64,000 nt of DNA. Source: Mitsuokella sp. oral taxon 131 str. W9106. GTDB lineage: Bacteria > Bacillota > Negativicutes > Selenomonadales > Selenomonadaceae. The position numbers and the translations under genes are program-made. The notes beneath the pieces are model-generated. The model was not told where the DNA came from and made no database searches. It saw nothing but the letters and a program-made list of their open reading frames with translations. The DNA is taken from positions 1-64,000 of the forward strand of contig NZ_KI273058.1 of NCBI RefSeq assembly GCF_000469545.1, in the 5' to 3' direction. This document shows, one piece after another, positions 8,999 to 17,961 of the stretch; positions within the stretch are counted from its first letter, which is position 1, and each line of letters opens with the position of its first letter.

Positions 8999-9095
8999 AG
9001 GACGCCGCTGAAGCATGCGGATAAAGATGGACGGCAATGTAAAGCGGACGCTTTGCGCAGCGCGATCCGCAGAAGGATAAAAGGGAGCGATTTTT

Positions 9096-10643
9096 ATGGT
9101 ATACCTCGTCGGAGCAGGTCCAGGCGACTGGCGTCTTGTCACGATGAAAGCGGTGGACTGCCTGCGCGCGGCGGACGTCGTCATCTACGACCGCCTCGCC
9201 GATGACCGCATCCTCGGCTTTGCGCCGCAGGACGCCGAGCGCGTCTACGTCGGCAAGGCATCCTCGCATCACACGATGAAGCAGGAGGATATCAGCCGGC
9301 TCATCGTCCTGAAGGCGAAGGAAGGGAAGACCGTCGTGCGCCTGAAAGGCGGCGATCCCTTCGTCTTTGGGCGCGGCGGCGAAGAGGGCATGCTGCTTGA
9401 GAAAAACGGCATCCCGTTTGAGATCGTGCCGGGCGTCACGTCGGCGATTTCCGTTCCCGCCTACGCGGGCATCCCCGTCACGCACCGCGCTGTCGCGACC
9501 TCGTTTGCTGTCGTCACGGGGCATGAGGATCCGACGAAGGCGGAGAGCGGCATGAACTGGAAGGGGCTTGCGACGGGCGTCGACACGCTCGTCTTTTTGA
9601 TGGGCGTCGCGAACCTGCCGCACATCACGGCAAAGCTCATCGAGAACGGCCGTGCGGCAGATACGCCTGCCGCCGTCATTCGCTGGGGCACGAAGCCAGA
9701 GCAGCGCGTCCTCGTGACGACCGTCGGAAATGCGGCAGAAGACACACAGAGGAACGCCGTCAAGCCGCCTGCCATCTTCATCGTCGGCGAAGTCGTACGC
9801 CTGCGCGAAAAACTCCGGTGGTTTGACCGCCTCGCTCAGCGCCCGCTCTTCGGGAGGACCGTCCTCGTCACGCGTGCGCGTGACGAGGCCTCGCGCCTCA
9901 CGCAGAAGCTCGAAGCACTCGGCGCAAGCTGCCTTGAAGTCCCTGCCATTCGCATCGAAAGTCCGACGGACGGCTTTTCGGCGGCGGACGCGGCAATCCG
10001 GGAAATCGGTCGCTATCATTGGCTCGTATTCACGAGCCCGAACGGCGTCCTCCGCTTCTTTTCGCGCCTCTTCGCTGCGGGCAGGGACGCGCGTGCGCTC
10101 GGCTACGCGAAAGTCGCCGCCATCGGCTCCTCGACGGCAGGAAAGCTAAGGGAATACGGCATCGAAGCAGACTGCGTGCCGAAGGAATTTCGCGCTGAGG
10201 GCGTCATCGAGGCCCTGCAGGGGAAACTTCCGCCGCACGCCAAGGTTCTCTTGCCGCGCGCCGAAGAAGCACGCGAGGTCCTGCCCGAAAAACTGCGCGA
10301 GCAGGGTGCGGACGTCGACGTCGTGGCACTCTATAAAACTGTTGCCGCCGATGCCGACGCCGATGCCCTTCGCGATAGGCTCACGTCGGGCGGGATCGAT
10401 CTCGTGACCTTTACGAGCTCCTCGACTGTCCGAAACCTCTGCAAGATCCTCGGCGGGGCAGACGCCCTGAAGGGCATCCGCACCGCCTGCATCGGTCCCG
10501 TGACCGCAGCTGCGGCAAAAGAGCTCGGCATCGCGCCCGATATCGTCGCCGGGACGTACACGATCGACGGGCTCGTCGCGGCCATCCAAAACGCATGGAA
10601 TCGTGCTGAGCCAATGGGCTTGACGGGATGCGATAAAGCCTAG
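9096..10643 (+). CDS. cobA-hemD: Fused uroporphyrinogen-III C-methyltransferase / uroporphyrinogen-III synthase
   Basis: 515 aa in two parts. Residues about 1-240 are SUMT (CobA): VYLVGAGPGDWRLVT, VVRLKGGDPFVFGRGGEE and PGVTSAISVPAYAGIPVTHR. It methylates uroporphyrinogen III to precorrin-2 with SAM. Residues about 255-505 are HemD (GRTVLVTRARDEASRL, LVFTSPNGVLRFF, TFTSSSTVRNL), which cyclises hydroxymethylbilane to uroporphyrinogen III. This fusion is common in clostridial-type lineages. It sits at the branch from haem to siroheme and cobalamin, consistent with the precorrin-2 dehydrogenase upstream. GGGAG precedes the ATG. Confidence 0.95.
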   Translation: MVYLVGAGPGDWRLVTMKAVDCLRAADVVIYDRLADDRILGFAPQDAERVYVGKASSHHTMKQEDISRLIVLKAKEGKTVVRLKGGDPFVFGRGGEEGMLLEKNGIPFEIVPGVTSAISVPAYAGIPVTHRAVATSFAVVTGHEDPTKAESGMNWKGLATGVDTLVFLMGVANLPHITAKLIENGRAADTPAAVIRWGTKPEQRVLVTTVGNAAEDTQRNAVKPPAIFIVGEVVRLREKLRWFDRLAQRPLFGRTVLVTRARDEASRLTQKLEALGASCLEVPAIRIESPTDGFSAADAAIREIGRYHWLVFTSPNGVLRFFSRLFAAGRDARALGYAKVAAIGSSTAGKLREYGIEADCVPKEFRAEGVIEALQGKLPPHAKVLLPRAEEAREVLPEKLREQGADVDVVALYKTVAADADADALRDRLTSGGIDLVTFTSSSTVRNLCKILGGADALKGIRTACIGPVTAAAAKELGIAPDIVAGTYTIDGLVAAIQNAWNRAEPMGLTGCDKA

Positions 10644-10720
10644 GCAAGGCTCTGCTAGGACAGCATGCGAACCGTTCCGCTCTGACATAAGCTTGTCTTT
10701 TTCAATAGGAGATGTTCATT

Positions 10721-11695
10721 ATGACCGAACAGAAACTTCGCCCCCGCCGCATGCGCATCAGCCCTGCGATGCGCGATATGGTGCGCGAGAACCAGCTCTC
10801 GCCGAAAGACTTCGTCTACCCGATCTTCGTCGTGCCCGGTGAGAACGTCTGCGCGGAAATACCAAGCATGCCGAACTGCTTCCACCTCTCCGTCGAAAAT
10901 GCCGTCAAGCTCGCCAGGGAAATCCATGCGCTCGGCATTCCTGCCGTCGAAGTCTTCGGCCTTCCCGCCTACAAGGACGAGGACGGCAGCTCCGCATGGG
11001 ATATGGCGAGCCCCGTCCAGCGCGCGATTGCCGCCATCCGTGAAGCCGTGCCGGAACTCGTGATCGTCGGCGACGTCTGCCTCTGCCAGTACACGACGCA
11101 CGGGCACTGCGGGCATCTCACGGGTCACTACGTCGACAACGACAAGACACTCGCGCTCCTGCAGAAAGTCGCCGTGAGCCAGGCGAAGGCGGGCGCGGAC
11201 ATCGTCGCGCCGTCCGACATGATGGACGGGCGCGTCGCCGCGATCCGCGAGGCGCTCGATGCGAACCACTTTGAAACCGTCTCCATCATGAGCTACGCGG
11301 TCAAGTACGCCTCGGGCTACTACGGACCCTTCCGCGACGCGGCGGACAGCGCGCCCGCATTCGGCGACCGCCGCCAGTACCAGATGGATCCCGCCAACGC
11401 GCGGGAGGCGCTCAAGGAAGTCGACCTCGACATCGAAGAAGGCGCGGACATCATCATGGTCAAGCCCGCGCTTGCCTACCTCGACATCGTGCGCCGCGTC
11501 CGTGACCACATCCATCACCCCGTCGCCGTCTACAACGTCAGCGGCGAATACGCGATGGTCAAGGCGGCCGCCGCCAACGGCTGGATCGACGAAAAGCGCA
11601 TCGTCCTCGAAACGCTCACGGGCATGAAGCGTGCCGGCGCCGACATCATCATCACCTACCATGCCATCGACGCGGCAAAGTGGCTCGCGGAGTAA
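10721..11695 (+). CDS. hemB: Delta-aminolevulinic acid dehydratase (porphobilinogen synthase)
   Basis: 324 aa. Condenses two 5-aminolevulinates into porphobilinogen. Visible are the metal-site region DVCLCQYTTHGHCGHL, the first active-site Lys in SYAVKYASGYYGPFR and the second in IIMVKPALAYLD. ATG 10721 has AGGAGA eight bases upstream; ATG 10712 nearly overlaps that ribosome site. The expected next gene, hemL, is displaced by about 235 bases holding a decayed methyltransferase fragment. Confidence 0.96.
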   Translation: MTEQKLRPRRMRISPAMRDMVRENQLSPKDFVYPIFVVPGENVCAEIPSMPNCFHLSVENAVKLAREIHALGIPAVEVFGLPAYKDEDGSSAWDMASPVQRAIAAIREAVPELVIVGDVCLCQYTTHGHCGHLTGHYVDNDKTLALLQKVAVSQAKAGADIVAPSDMMDGRVAAIREALDANHFETVSIMSYAVKYASGYYGPFRDAADSAPAFGDRRQYQMDPANAREALKEVDLDIEEGADIIMVKPALAYLDIVRRVRDHIHHPVAVYNVSGEYAMVKAAAANGWIDEKRIVLETLTGMKRAGADIIITYHAIDAAKWLAE

Positions 11696-11718
11696 GAAAC
11701 AGGAGATCGGCATAGCAA

Positions 11719-11900
11719 ATGGCAAGAAAGAGCATGGAACTCTTTGCAGGTGCGGGCGGGCTTGCGCTTGGATTGGAACGGGCAGGCTTTTCGCCTGTTG
11801 TTTGTTGACGATGAGAGGACAGCGCAGAGGTGTGAAAATGGGGATTGAATTCATCCGTGATTCCTTAGAGCAAAAGGATAAGATACGCAGAACCTTATGA
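11719..11900 (+). pseudogene. Remnant of a C5-cytosine DNA methyltransferase
   Basis: An ATG at 11719 encodes 29 residues including MELFAGAGGLALGLERAGF, which is motif I (SAM-binding) of Dcm-type methyltransferases at its usual N-terminal position. The frame stops at 11806-11808. A one-base frame change continues the similarity from 11804 as VDDERTAQRCENGD before another stop at 11846-11848; this is where a family member would show its acidic SAM-ribose residue and following helix. A third short frame (11838-11900) cannot be assigned. The catalytic Pro-Cys motif, target-recognition domain and all else are missing. It lies between hemB and hemL and is surely non-functional as an enzyme. Confidence 0.75.
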
Positions 11901-11930
11901 TGGAGGAAAAGAAATGGAGTGTGACCGTAG

Positions 11931-13256
11931 ATGAATCTCGAAAAATCCCTTGCCGCCTTCCATGAGGCGAAGCGCATCATGCCGGGCGGCGTCAACAGTC
12001 CCGTGCGCTCGTATGCGAACGTCGACTGCAATCCGCCGTTCATCGCGCGCGCGGAGGGCGACCGGATCTATGACATCGACGGCAACGAGTATATCGATTA
12101 CGTCGGTTCGTGGGGACCGATGGTCGTCGGGCACGCGCACCCGCAGGTCGTCCGCGCGCTGCAGGAAGCGGCGGCGCGCGGCACGAGCTACGGGGCGCCG
12201 ACGCTTCTTGAGACGGAGCTCGCGAAGCTCGTGCAGACCGTCTATCCTTCGATGGAAGTCATGCGCATGGTCAGCTCCGGCACGGAGGCGACGATGAGTG
12301 CGATTCGCCTTGCGCGCGGCTTCACGGGGCGCGACAAGATCGTGAAGTTCGTCGGCTGCTATCACGGGCACAGCGACAGCCTGCTCGTCAACGCGGGCTC
12401 GGGGCTTGCGACGTTCGGCGTGCCGAGCTCGCCGGGCGTGCCGCGCGCCGTGGCGGCGGACACGATTGCCGTCCCGTACAACGATGTGGACGCCATCACG
12501 CGCGTCATGGAGGAGCAGGGCGATGCGATCGCCTGCATCATCGTCGAGCCGATCGCGGGCAACATGGGCTGCGTGCCGCCACGCCAGGGCTACCTTGAGG
12601 TACTGCGCCAGCTGACGGAAAAGCACGGCGCGCTCCTCATCTTCGACGAGGTCATGTGCGGCTTCCGCGCATCCCTTGGGGGCGCACAGGCGGCGTACGG
12701 CATCACGCCCGATCTCACGTGCCTCGGCAAGATCATCGGCGGCGGCATGCCGTGTGCGGCATACGGCGGCCGCCGCGATATCATGATGCACATCGCGCCT
12801 GTAGGACCCGTCTATCAGGCAGGCACGCTCTCTGGCAACCCGCTCGCGATGACGGCAGGATTGGAGACGCTCAGGATATTGACGGCAGAGCCGGAAGCGG
12901 GCGAGCCGGACAAGAGCCGCATCCTGACGCTGAAGACGAAGAAGCTCTTGCTCGGCTGGCAGGAGAAGGCAGGGGAAGCGGGCGTCGCGATATGCGCGCA
13001 TCAAGCGGGCTCGATGTTCAGCATCTTCTTCAGCGAGAAGGAAGTATTCGATTACGAGGACGCCTGCGCCGCCGATCAAAAGGCATTCGCCGTATGGTTC
13101 AAGGCGATGCTCGAACAGGGCATCTACCTCGCGCCCTCGCAGTTCGAGACGCTCTTCCTGTCGCTCTCGCATACGGACGAGGATATTGCGCGCACGGTTG
13201 CGGCAGCAGGCAAGGCATTTGCTGCCGTTGCGCGGCAAAGAAGGGACCTTTTCTAA
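11931..13256 (+). CDS. hemL: Glutamate-1-semialdehyde 2,1-aminomutase
   Basis: 441 aa, PLP-dependent class III aminotransferase fold. Converts glutamate-1-semialdehyde to 5-aminolevulinate, completing the pathway begun by hemA. Visible are the N-terminal MPGGVNSPVRSY, SSGTEATMSAIRLARG, the PLP-contacting IIVEPIAGNMG, DEVMCGFR, and the Schiff-base Lys in LGKIIGGGMP. The ribosome site is weak (GGAG about 14 bases upstream). The leader holds the methyltransferase debris, so its translation or promoter may have been altered. Confidence 0.95.
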   Translation: MNLEKSLAAFHEAKRIMPGGVNSPVRSYANVDCNPPFIARAEGDRIYDIDGNEYIDYVGSWGPMVVGHAHPQVVRALQEAAARGTSYGAPTLLETELAKLVQTVYPSMEVMRMVSSGTEATMSAIRLARGFTGRDKIVKFVGCYHGHSDSLLVNAGSGLATFGVPSSPGVPRAVAADTIAVPYNDVDAITRVMEEQGDAIACIIVEPIAGNMGCVPPRQGYLEVLRQLTEKHGALLIFDEVMCGFRASLGGAQAAYGITPDLTCLGKIIGGGMPCAAYGGRRDIMMHIAPVGPVYQAGTLSGNPLAMTAGLETLRILTAEPEAGEPDKSRILTLKTKKLLLGWQEKAGEAGVAICAHQAGSMFSIFFSEKEVFDYEDACAADQKAFAVWFKAMLEQGIYLAPSQFETLFLSLSHTDEDIARTVAAAGKAFAAVARQRRDLF

Positions 13257-13393
13257 AAGTTTCTTGCAAAAGGGTTTCCTTATGCGCATAAAAATAGTAG
13301 AATAGAGCCATAGGGGACTGTTCCCTTGCATTGGAAGGCGGGAAGGCATACCTTTCGCGTCAATGGTTTTTAAGAACAGGTGGGGATTTGCAA

Positions 13394-14806
13394 ATGCTAA
13401 AAAAGACGAAGATTATCTGCACGCAGGGTCCTTCTACGGATAAGCCGGGTGTCGTTGAGGCACTGATCGAAAACGGGATGAACCTCGCACGCTTCAACTT
13501 CTCGCATGGCACGCATCCGGAGCACCTCGAGCGCATCAAGCGCGTTCGCGAGGCGTCGAAGAAGACGGGGAAGGTCGTTTCGTACGTCCTCGATACGAAG
13601 GGACCGGAGATGCGCCTTGGCGAGTTCAAGGACGGCTCGGTCATGCTCGAAAAGGGAAAGCCGTTCACGCTGACGTATTCCGACGAGCCGGGCGATGTGA
13701 CGCATGTCTCCGTCAACCATAAGAAACTCTACACGGAGGTCAAGCCCGGCGATACGCTGCTGCTCTCCGATGGCCTCGTCGCGCTGAAGGTCGATGAGAT
13801 CAAGGGCAAGGATATCCTCACGACGATCCAGAACAGCGGCAAGATGAGCACGAGGAAGCGCGTTGCTGCACCGGGCGTCTCGCTCGGCCTGCCGCCGATC
13901 TCCGAGCAGGACGAGAAGGACATCATCTTCGGCTGCGAACAGGACATGGACTTTGTCGCGGCTTCGTTCATCCAGCGTCCGGAGGACGTCATCGCGATCC
14001 GCAAGCTCATCGAGTCGCACAATGGGCGCATGGAGATCCTGCCGAAGATCGAGAATCTCGAAGGCGTCAAGAACTTTGATGCGATCCTCGAAGTTTCCGA
14101 CGGCATCATGGTCGCGCGCGGCGACCTCGGCGTCGAAGTCCCGGCAGAGGATGTCCCCATCATCCAGAAGGACATCATCCGCAAGTGCAATGAGGCGGGC
14201 AAGCCCGTCATCGTCGCGACGCAGATGCTCGAGTCGATGACGACGAATCCGCGCCCGACGCGCGCAGAGGTCTCCGATGTCGGCAACGCGATCTTCGACG
14301 GCACGGATGCGATCATGCTTTCGGGCGAGACGGCTTCCGGCGACTACCCGGTCGAGGCGGTTGCGACGATGAACCGCATCGCGCATCGCATCGAGGATTC
14401 GCTTGAATACAAGAACCTCTTCGTCGAGCGCGGCCTTCAGCACCTGAAGTCCCGCACGCGCGCCGTTGCGCATGCGACAGTCCAAATGGCGTACGAGCTC
14501 GATGCCGCAGCGATCATCACGCCGACCGAGAGCGGCTACACGACACGTGTCGTATCGAAGTACCGTCCGAAGGCGGCGATCATCGCCTACACGCCGTCTG
14601 AGAAGGTCGTCCGCCAGATGAACCTCCGCTGGGGTGTCCTGCCGATCCTCGGCAAGGAATGGTCCGACGTGCACGAGATGACGTCGAACGCAGCGGCGGC
14701 AGCCGTCAAGCAGGGCTATGTCGAGCGCGGCGACTGCACGATCATCACGAGCGGCATCAAGACGGGCGACGGCAATACGAACGCGATCCGCGTTTACACG
14801 ATTTGA
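13394..14806 (+). CDS. pyk: Pyruvate kinase
   Basis: 470 aa. Converts phosphoenolpyruvate and ADP to pyruvate and ATP. The barrel motifs KIICTQGPS, RFNFSHGTHPEH, VLDTKGPEMRLGEF, ILPKIENLEGVKNFD and MVARGDLGVEVP are present, followed by the C-terminal domain with IITPTESGYTTRVVSKYRP. There is no extra PEP-utiliser C-terminal domain, unlike some Bacillus enzymes. ATG 13394 with a GTGGGG element upstream is chosen; the frame stays open to 13331 but family members begin at MLKKTKI. It stands alone between the hem operon and the SCIFF locus. Confidence 0.96.
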   Translation: MLKKTKIICTQGPSTDKPGVVEALIENGMNLARFNFSHGTHPEHLERIKRVREASKKTGKVVSYVLDTKGPEMRLGEFKDGSVMLEKGKPFTLTYSDEPGDVTHVSVNHKKLYTEVKPGDTLLLSDGLVALKVDEIKGKDILTTIQNSGKMSTRKRVAAPGVSLGLPPISEQDEKDIIFGCEQDMDFVAASFIQRPEDVIAIRKLIESHNGRMEILPKIENLEGVKNFDAILEVSDGIMVARGDLGVEVPAEDVPIIQKDIIRKCNEAGKPVIVATQMLESMTTNPRPTRAEVSDVGNAIFDGTDAIMLSGETASGDYPVEAVATMNRIAHRIEDSLEYKNLFVERGLQHLKSRTRAVAHATVQMAYELDAAAIITPTESGYTTRVVSKYRPKAAIIAYTPSEKVVRQMNLRWGVLPILGKEWSDVHEMTSNAAAAAVKQGYVERGDCTIITSGIKTGDGNTNAIRVYTI

Positions 14807-14832
14807 TCCATCCCCGCGACCACTCCATAGGG

Positions 14833-14879
14833 AAGGGGCTGCGGCAAGATGCCTTTGCGTTTTGCCGCAGCCTCTTTTT
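14833..14879 (+). terminator. Rho-independent terminator after pyk
   Basis: A long GC-rich stem (ggggctgcggcaa pairing with ttgccgcagcctc, one G-T pair) with a 13-base loop is followed by TTTTT. Confidence 0.9.
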
Positions 14880-14991
14880 CTGCCTGCTTTTTGCCGGCGA
14901 TCCTTTTGGATCATGCCGAGCATGCCTCTTGCCTGTCGGTTTCATGGATGGCGAACCGACAGAAAGGCAATGAGGCACGGCAAAATAGTTC

Positions 14992-15020
14992 TTGCGCGAA
15001 TCCCGGAAACCCGATACAAT
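14992..15020 (+). promoter_or_regulatory. Promoter of the SCIFF peptide gene
   Basis: TTGCGC at 14992-14997 and TACAAT at 15015-15020 are spaced by 17 bp, ending 34 bp before the scfA start codon. Confidence 0.65.
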
Positions 15021-15054
15021 AGAACGAGAAGCAGTTTAGTTAGGAGGATGGACG

Positions 15055-15195
15055 ATGAAGCACATCAGGACGGTCAACAAGCCTTCGATGCAGAGGACGG
15101 CAAAGACGGGCGGCTGCGGCGAGTGCCAGGCATCCTGCCAGTCCGCGTGCAAGACTTCCTGTACGGTCGGCAACCAGGTTTGCGAAAAAGCGTGA
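15055..15195 (+). CDS. scfA: Six-cysteine ranthipeptide precursor SCIFF
   Basis: A 46-aa precursor peptide. The N-terminal leader MKHIRTVNKP is the near-invariant SCIFF start. The core carries exactly six cysteines at positions 21, 24, 28, 32, 36 and 43 in the spacing CGECQASCQSACKTSC, with Thr residues among them as thioether acceptors. AGGAGG lies upstream of the ATG. The maturase gene follows 83 bases later, beyond a strong hairpin. In the family a radical-SAM enzyme links Cys sulfur to a Thr side-chain carbon. SCIFF is nearly universal in Clostridia and related groups; its biological role is not settled, though signalling has been proposed. Confidence 0.95.
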   Translation: MKHIRTVNKPSMQRTAKTGGCGECQASCQSACKTSCTVGNQVCEKA

Positions 15196-15201
15196 TGGTT
15201 C

Positions 15202-15241
15202 GCAAAAAGAGCCTTCCCTTTTGGGGGGAGGCTCTTTTTGC
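15202..15241 (+). terminator. Hairpin terminator/attenuator between scfA and scfB
   Basis: Stem gcaaaaagagcc pairs with ggctctttttgc, extended by CCC/GGG, and includes a T tract. It should let most transcripts end after the peptide gene, giving more precursor than enzyme. Confidence 0.85.
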
Positions 15242-15278
15242 ATCGGAATCAAATAGCAGGGGGCATAGGGAAAGCAAG

Positions 15279-16667
15279 ATGAAAGAGAGAATCCACAAGT
15301 TTGAGCAGGGCGGGTACTTTGTCCTCCTCGACGTGAACAGCGGCGCCGTTCACGTCGTCGACGAGATGGTTTACGCTATGATGGACATCTTCGACGGCGA
15401 AAATGACGAAGCGGTCATCGCCGCGCTGACGGGGCGCTACGATGCGGCAGAGCTTCGCGAGGCACTCGGCGAGCTGCACGAGCTCATAAAAGCGGGCGAG
15501 CTCTTTGCGCCCGATATCGACGTGCCGCCGACGTTCGCGCAGAAGGGACTCGTGAAGTCGCTCTGCCTCATGGTCGCGCAGGACTGCAACCTGCGCTGCA
15601 AGTACTGCTTCGGCGACGGCGGCGGCTACGGCATGGAGCGTGCCGTGATGCGCGAGGAGGTCGGCCGCCGCGCCGTCGATTTCCTCATCGAGGGATCGGG
15701 CCCCAGACGCCACTGCGAGATTGACTTCTTCGGTGGCGAGCCGCTCCTGAACATGAAGACCGTAAAGGCGGTGACCGCCTACGCGCGCGCGAGAGAGCGC
15801 GAGACGGGCAAGAAGTTCAAGCTCACGCTGACGACGAACGGCATGCTCCTAAACGACGCGAATATCGCGTGGCTCAACGAGAACGATTTCTCGCTCGTGC
15901 TCTCCCTCGATGGGCGCAAGGAGACGAACGACGCCGCGCGCCCGGATGTCGGCGGGCACGGCACGTATGACCGCGTCGTGCGCAATTTCCATCGCTGCGT
16001 CGCAAGCCGAAAGGGCGGGAACTTCGACTACCGCGGCGTCTACACGTACCTCAGAGGGACGTACACGCACAACAACATGGACTTCACGAAGGATGTGCTC
16101 GCGATGCACGATGCGGGATTCGATATCCTCTCCGTCGAGCCGGTCGTCATGAAGGACAGCCCGCTCGGCTTTACGGAAGCGGATCTTCCGCGTATTGCGG
16201 AGGAGTACGATCGCCTGACGGAGGCGTACCTCGCGCGCCGCCGCGAGGGGAGGGGGTTTTTCTTCTTTCATTTCAATATGGATCTCTCGAACGGGCCATG
16301 TGTCGCAAAACGCCTTTCGGGCTGCGGGGCGGGACACGAATACCTTGCCGTCGCCGAAAACGGCGATCTTTATCCGTGCCATCAATTCGTCGGCCGCGCG
16401 CGCTACAAGCTCGGCAATCTATACGACGGCGTGACGAATGAGGAGCTGCCGCAGTATTTCCGCGAGAGCCACGTCCTCAACAAGGAAACGTGCCGCAACT
16501 GTTGGGCGCGGTTTTTCTGCTCGGGCGGCTGCCACGCCAATGCGGATCTCTTCCACGGGGACATCCGTAAGCCGTATGAAGTCGGATGTGAAATCCAGAA
16601 GAAGCGGCTTGAGTGCGCGATACTCGTGCAGGCGTGCATCGCACTCGATAAAATGGACAGGAAATAG
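15279..16667 (+). CDS. scfB: SCIFF peptide maturase (radical SAM/SPASM, thioether-forming)
   Basis: 462 aa. The N-terminal part (about 1-90) is the PqqD-like leader-peptide recognition domain. The radical-SAM cluster motif CNLRCKYCFGDGGGYG is near residue 105. The C-terminal SPASM region has the auxiliary-cluster cysteines in CGAGHEYLAVAENGDLYPCH and CRNCWARFFCSGGCH. It uses reductive SAM cleavage to install Cys-Thr thioether links in ScfA. I set the start at ATG 15279 with AGGG eight bases upstream. The frame stays open far upstream, but that extension runs through the scfA region in another frame and is not coding. Confidence 0.94.
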   Translation: MKERIHKFEQGGYFVLLDVNSGAVHVVDEMVYAMMDIFDGENDEAVIAALTGRYDAAELREALGELHELIKAGELFAPDIDVPPTFAQKGLVKSLCLMVAQDCNLRCKYCFGDGGGYGMERAVMREEVGRRAVDFLIEGSGPRRHCEIDFFGGEPLLNMKTVKAVTAYARARERETGKKFKLTLTTNGMLLNDANIAWLNENDFSLVLSLDGRKETNDAARPDVGGHGTYDRVVRNFHRCVASRKGGNFDYRGVYTYLRGTYTHNNMDFTKDVLAMHDAGFDILSVEPVVMKDSPLGFTEADLPRIAEEYDRLTEAYLARRREGRGFFFFHFNMDLSNGPCVAKRLSGCGAGHEYLAVAENGDLYPCHQFVGRARYKLGNLYDGVTNEELPQYFRESHVLNKETCRNCWARFFCSGGCHANADLFHGDIRKPYEVGCEIQKKRLECAILVQACIALDKMDRK

Positions 16668-16749
16668 GCGGGAAACAGGCGCGGGATTTGCCTCTGAGAT
16701 CGGTTTCGGATTGATTGCAGAGGATTCTGCAAAACAGTGCTTTGCTTAG

Positions 16750-16772
16750 GCTGGAGTTGCTATGACTTCAGC
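16750..16772 (+). promoter_or_regulatory. Operator-like dyad upstream of gap
   Basis: GCTGGAGT and ACTTCAGC form an imperfect inverted repeat around seven bases, ending just before the gap -35 element. No T tract follows, so it is not a terminator. The binding protein is unknown. Confidence 0.35.
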
Positions 16773-16780
16773 TAAAAAGA

Positions 16781-16810
16781 TTGACATTTACACGGTATTT
16801 ATTGTATGAT
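16781..16810 (+). promoter_or_regulatory. Promoter of the gap-pgk-tpiA-gpmI cluster
   Basis: A perfect TTGACA at 16781-16786 and TATGAT at 16805-16810 are spaced by 18 bp, leaving a 5' leader of about 45 bases before gap. Confidence 0.78.
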
Positions 16811-16862
16811 TAGAACTGTAGAAAGGCTCATCTCTAATGTAGTTTTAGGGGGTATTTTCCAA

Positions 16863-17876
16863 ATGGCAGTAAAAGTTGCTATCAATGGTTTTGGCCGTAT
16901 CGGTCGTCTCGCTTTCCGCCAGATGTTCGACGCAGAAGGCTATGAAGTCGTCGCAATCAACGACCTCACGAGCCCGAAGATGCTCGCACATCTTCTGAAG
17001 TACGATTCCACGCAGGGAACGTACAAGTATGCGGACAAGGTGGAAGCTGGCGAGAACAGCATCAAGGTCAACGGCAAGGAGATCCGCATCTATGCGGAGA
17101 AGGACGCAAAGGACATCCCCTGGGGCAAGCACGACGTCGATGTCGTGCTCGAGTGCACGGGCTTCTATACGTCCAAGGAGAAGGCATCGGCTCATCTCGC
17201 TGCCGGCGCCAAGAAGGTCGTTATCTCCGCTCCTGCCGGAAGCGACCTCCCGACGATCGTCTACAACGTCAACCACAAGACGCTGACGAAGGCAGACAAG
17301 GTCATTTCGGCTGCATCCTGCACGACGAACTGCCTTGCTCCGATGGCGAAGGCGCTCAACGACCTCTCTCCGATCCAGAGCGGCATCATGGCCACGATCC
17401 ATGCCTACACGGGCGATCAGATGACGCTCGACGGCCCGCAGCGCAAGGGCGACCTTCGCCGCAGCCGCGCCGCTGCCTGCAACATCGTCCCGAACTCTAC
17501 AGGCGCGGCAAAGGCAATCGGCCTCGTCATCCCCGAGCTCAAGGGCAAGCTCATCGGCGCTGCACAGCGTGTCCCGACCCCGACGGGTTCCACGACGCTG
17601 CTGTTCGCGGTCATCAAGGGCGAGCACACGGTTGACGAGATCAATGCACAGATGAAGAAGGAGTCGACGGAGTCCTTCGGCTACAACACGGAAGAAATCG
17701 TTTCGAGCGACATCGTCGGCATGCGTTACGGCTCGCTGTTCGATGCGACGCAGACGATGGTCAGCCCGATTGGCGACGGCAACACGCTGGTACAGGTTGT
17801 CTCTTGGTACGATAACGAGAACAGCTACACGAGCCAGATGGTTCGCACGATTAAGTACTTCGCTGAGCTGAAGTAA
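16863..17876 (+). CDS. gap: Glyceraldehyde-3-phosphate dehydrogenase, type I
   Basis: 337 aa. Oxidises glyceraldehyde 3-phosphate to 1,3-bisphosphoglycerate with NAD. The Rossmann start [13 protein letters not shown] is followed by the catalytic Cys in [15 protein letters not shown] near residue 153, then [16 protein letters not shown] and the C-terminal [18 protein letters not shown] 16863 follows a GGGGG ribosome site; the upstream in-frame extension lies over the promoter. It leads a run of glycolytic genes in pathway order. A hairpin downstream may lower expression of the next gene. Confidence 0.97.
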   Translation: MAVKVAINGFGRIGRLAFRQMFDAEGYEVVAINDLTSPKMLAHLLKYDSTQGTYKYADKVEAGENSIKVNGKEIRIYAEKDAKDIPWGKHDVDVVLECTGFYTSKEKASAHLAAGAKKVVISAPAGSDLPTIVYNVNHKTLTKADKVISAASCTTNCLAPMAKALNDLSPIQSGIMATIHAYTGDQMTLDGPQRKGDLRRSRAAACNIVPNSTGAAKAIGLVIPELKGKLIGAAQRVPTPTGSTTLLFAVIKGEHTVDEINAQMKKESTESFGYNTEEIVSSDIVGMRYGSLFDATQTMVSPIGDGNTLVQVVSWYDNENSYTSQMVRTIKYFAELK

Positions 17877-17899
17877 TTTCATACCCTAGCAGATCTCTT

Positions 17900-17930
17900 G
17901 AGGTCCGGCCGTTTGTTTGGGCCGGGCCTC
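17900..17930 (+). terminator. Intercistronic hairpin between gap and pgk
   Basis: gaggtccggcc pairs with ggccgggcctc around a short loop. The T tract behind it is weak (atcttt), so it may be a partial terminator or an RNA-stability element. Confidence 0.55.
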
Positions 17931-17961
17931 ATCTTTATGATGGACGATGGAGGGTTTTAGG

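Noticed and set aside
11701-11930. Functional restriction-modification system next to hemB
   Set aside because: Only motif I of a methyltransferase remains; the catalytic Pro-Cys motif, target domain and any endonuclease are absent.
13264-13303. Promoter of pyk from TTGCAA and TAGAAT
   Set aside because: The two elements are 28 bases apart; no better -35 was found at a workable distance.
14718-15278. Upstream extension of the SCIFF maturase frame
   Set aside because: It runs through the pyk end, the pyk terminator, the scfA gene in another frame and a hairpin; the real start has its own ribosome site at 15279.
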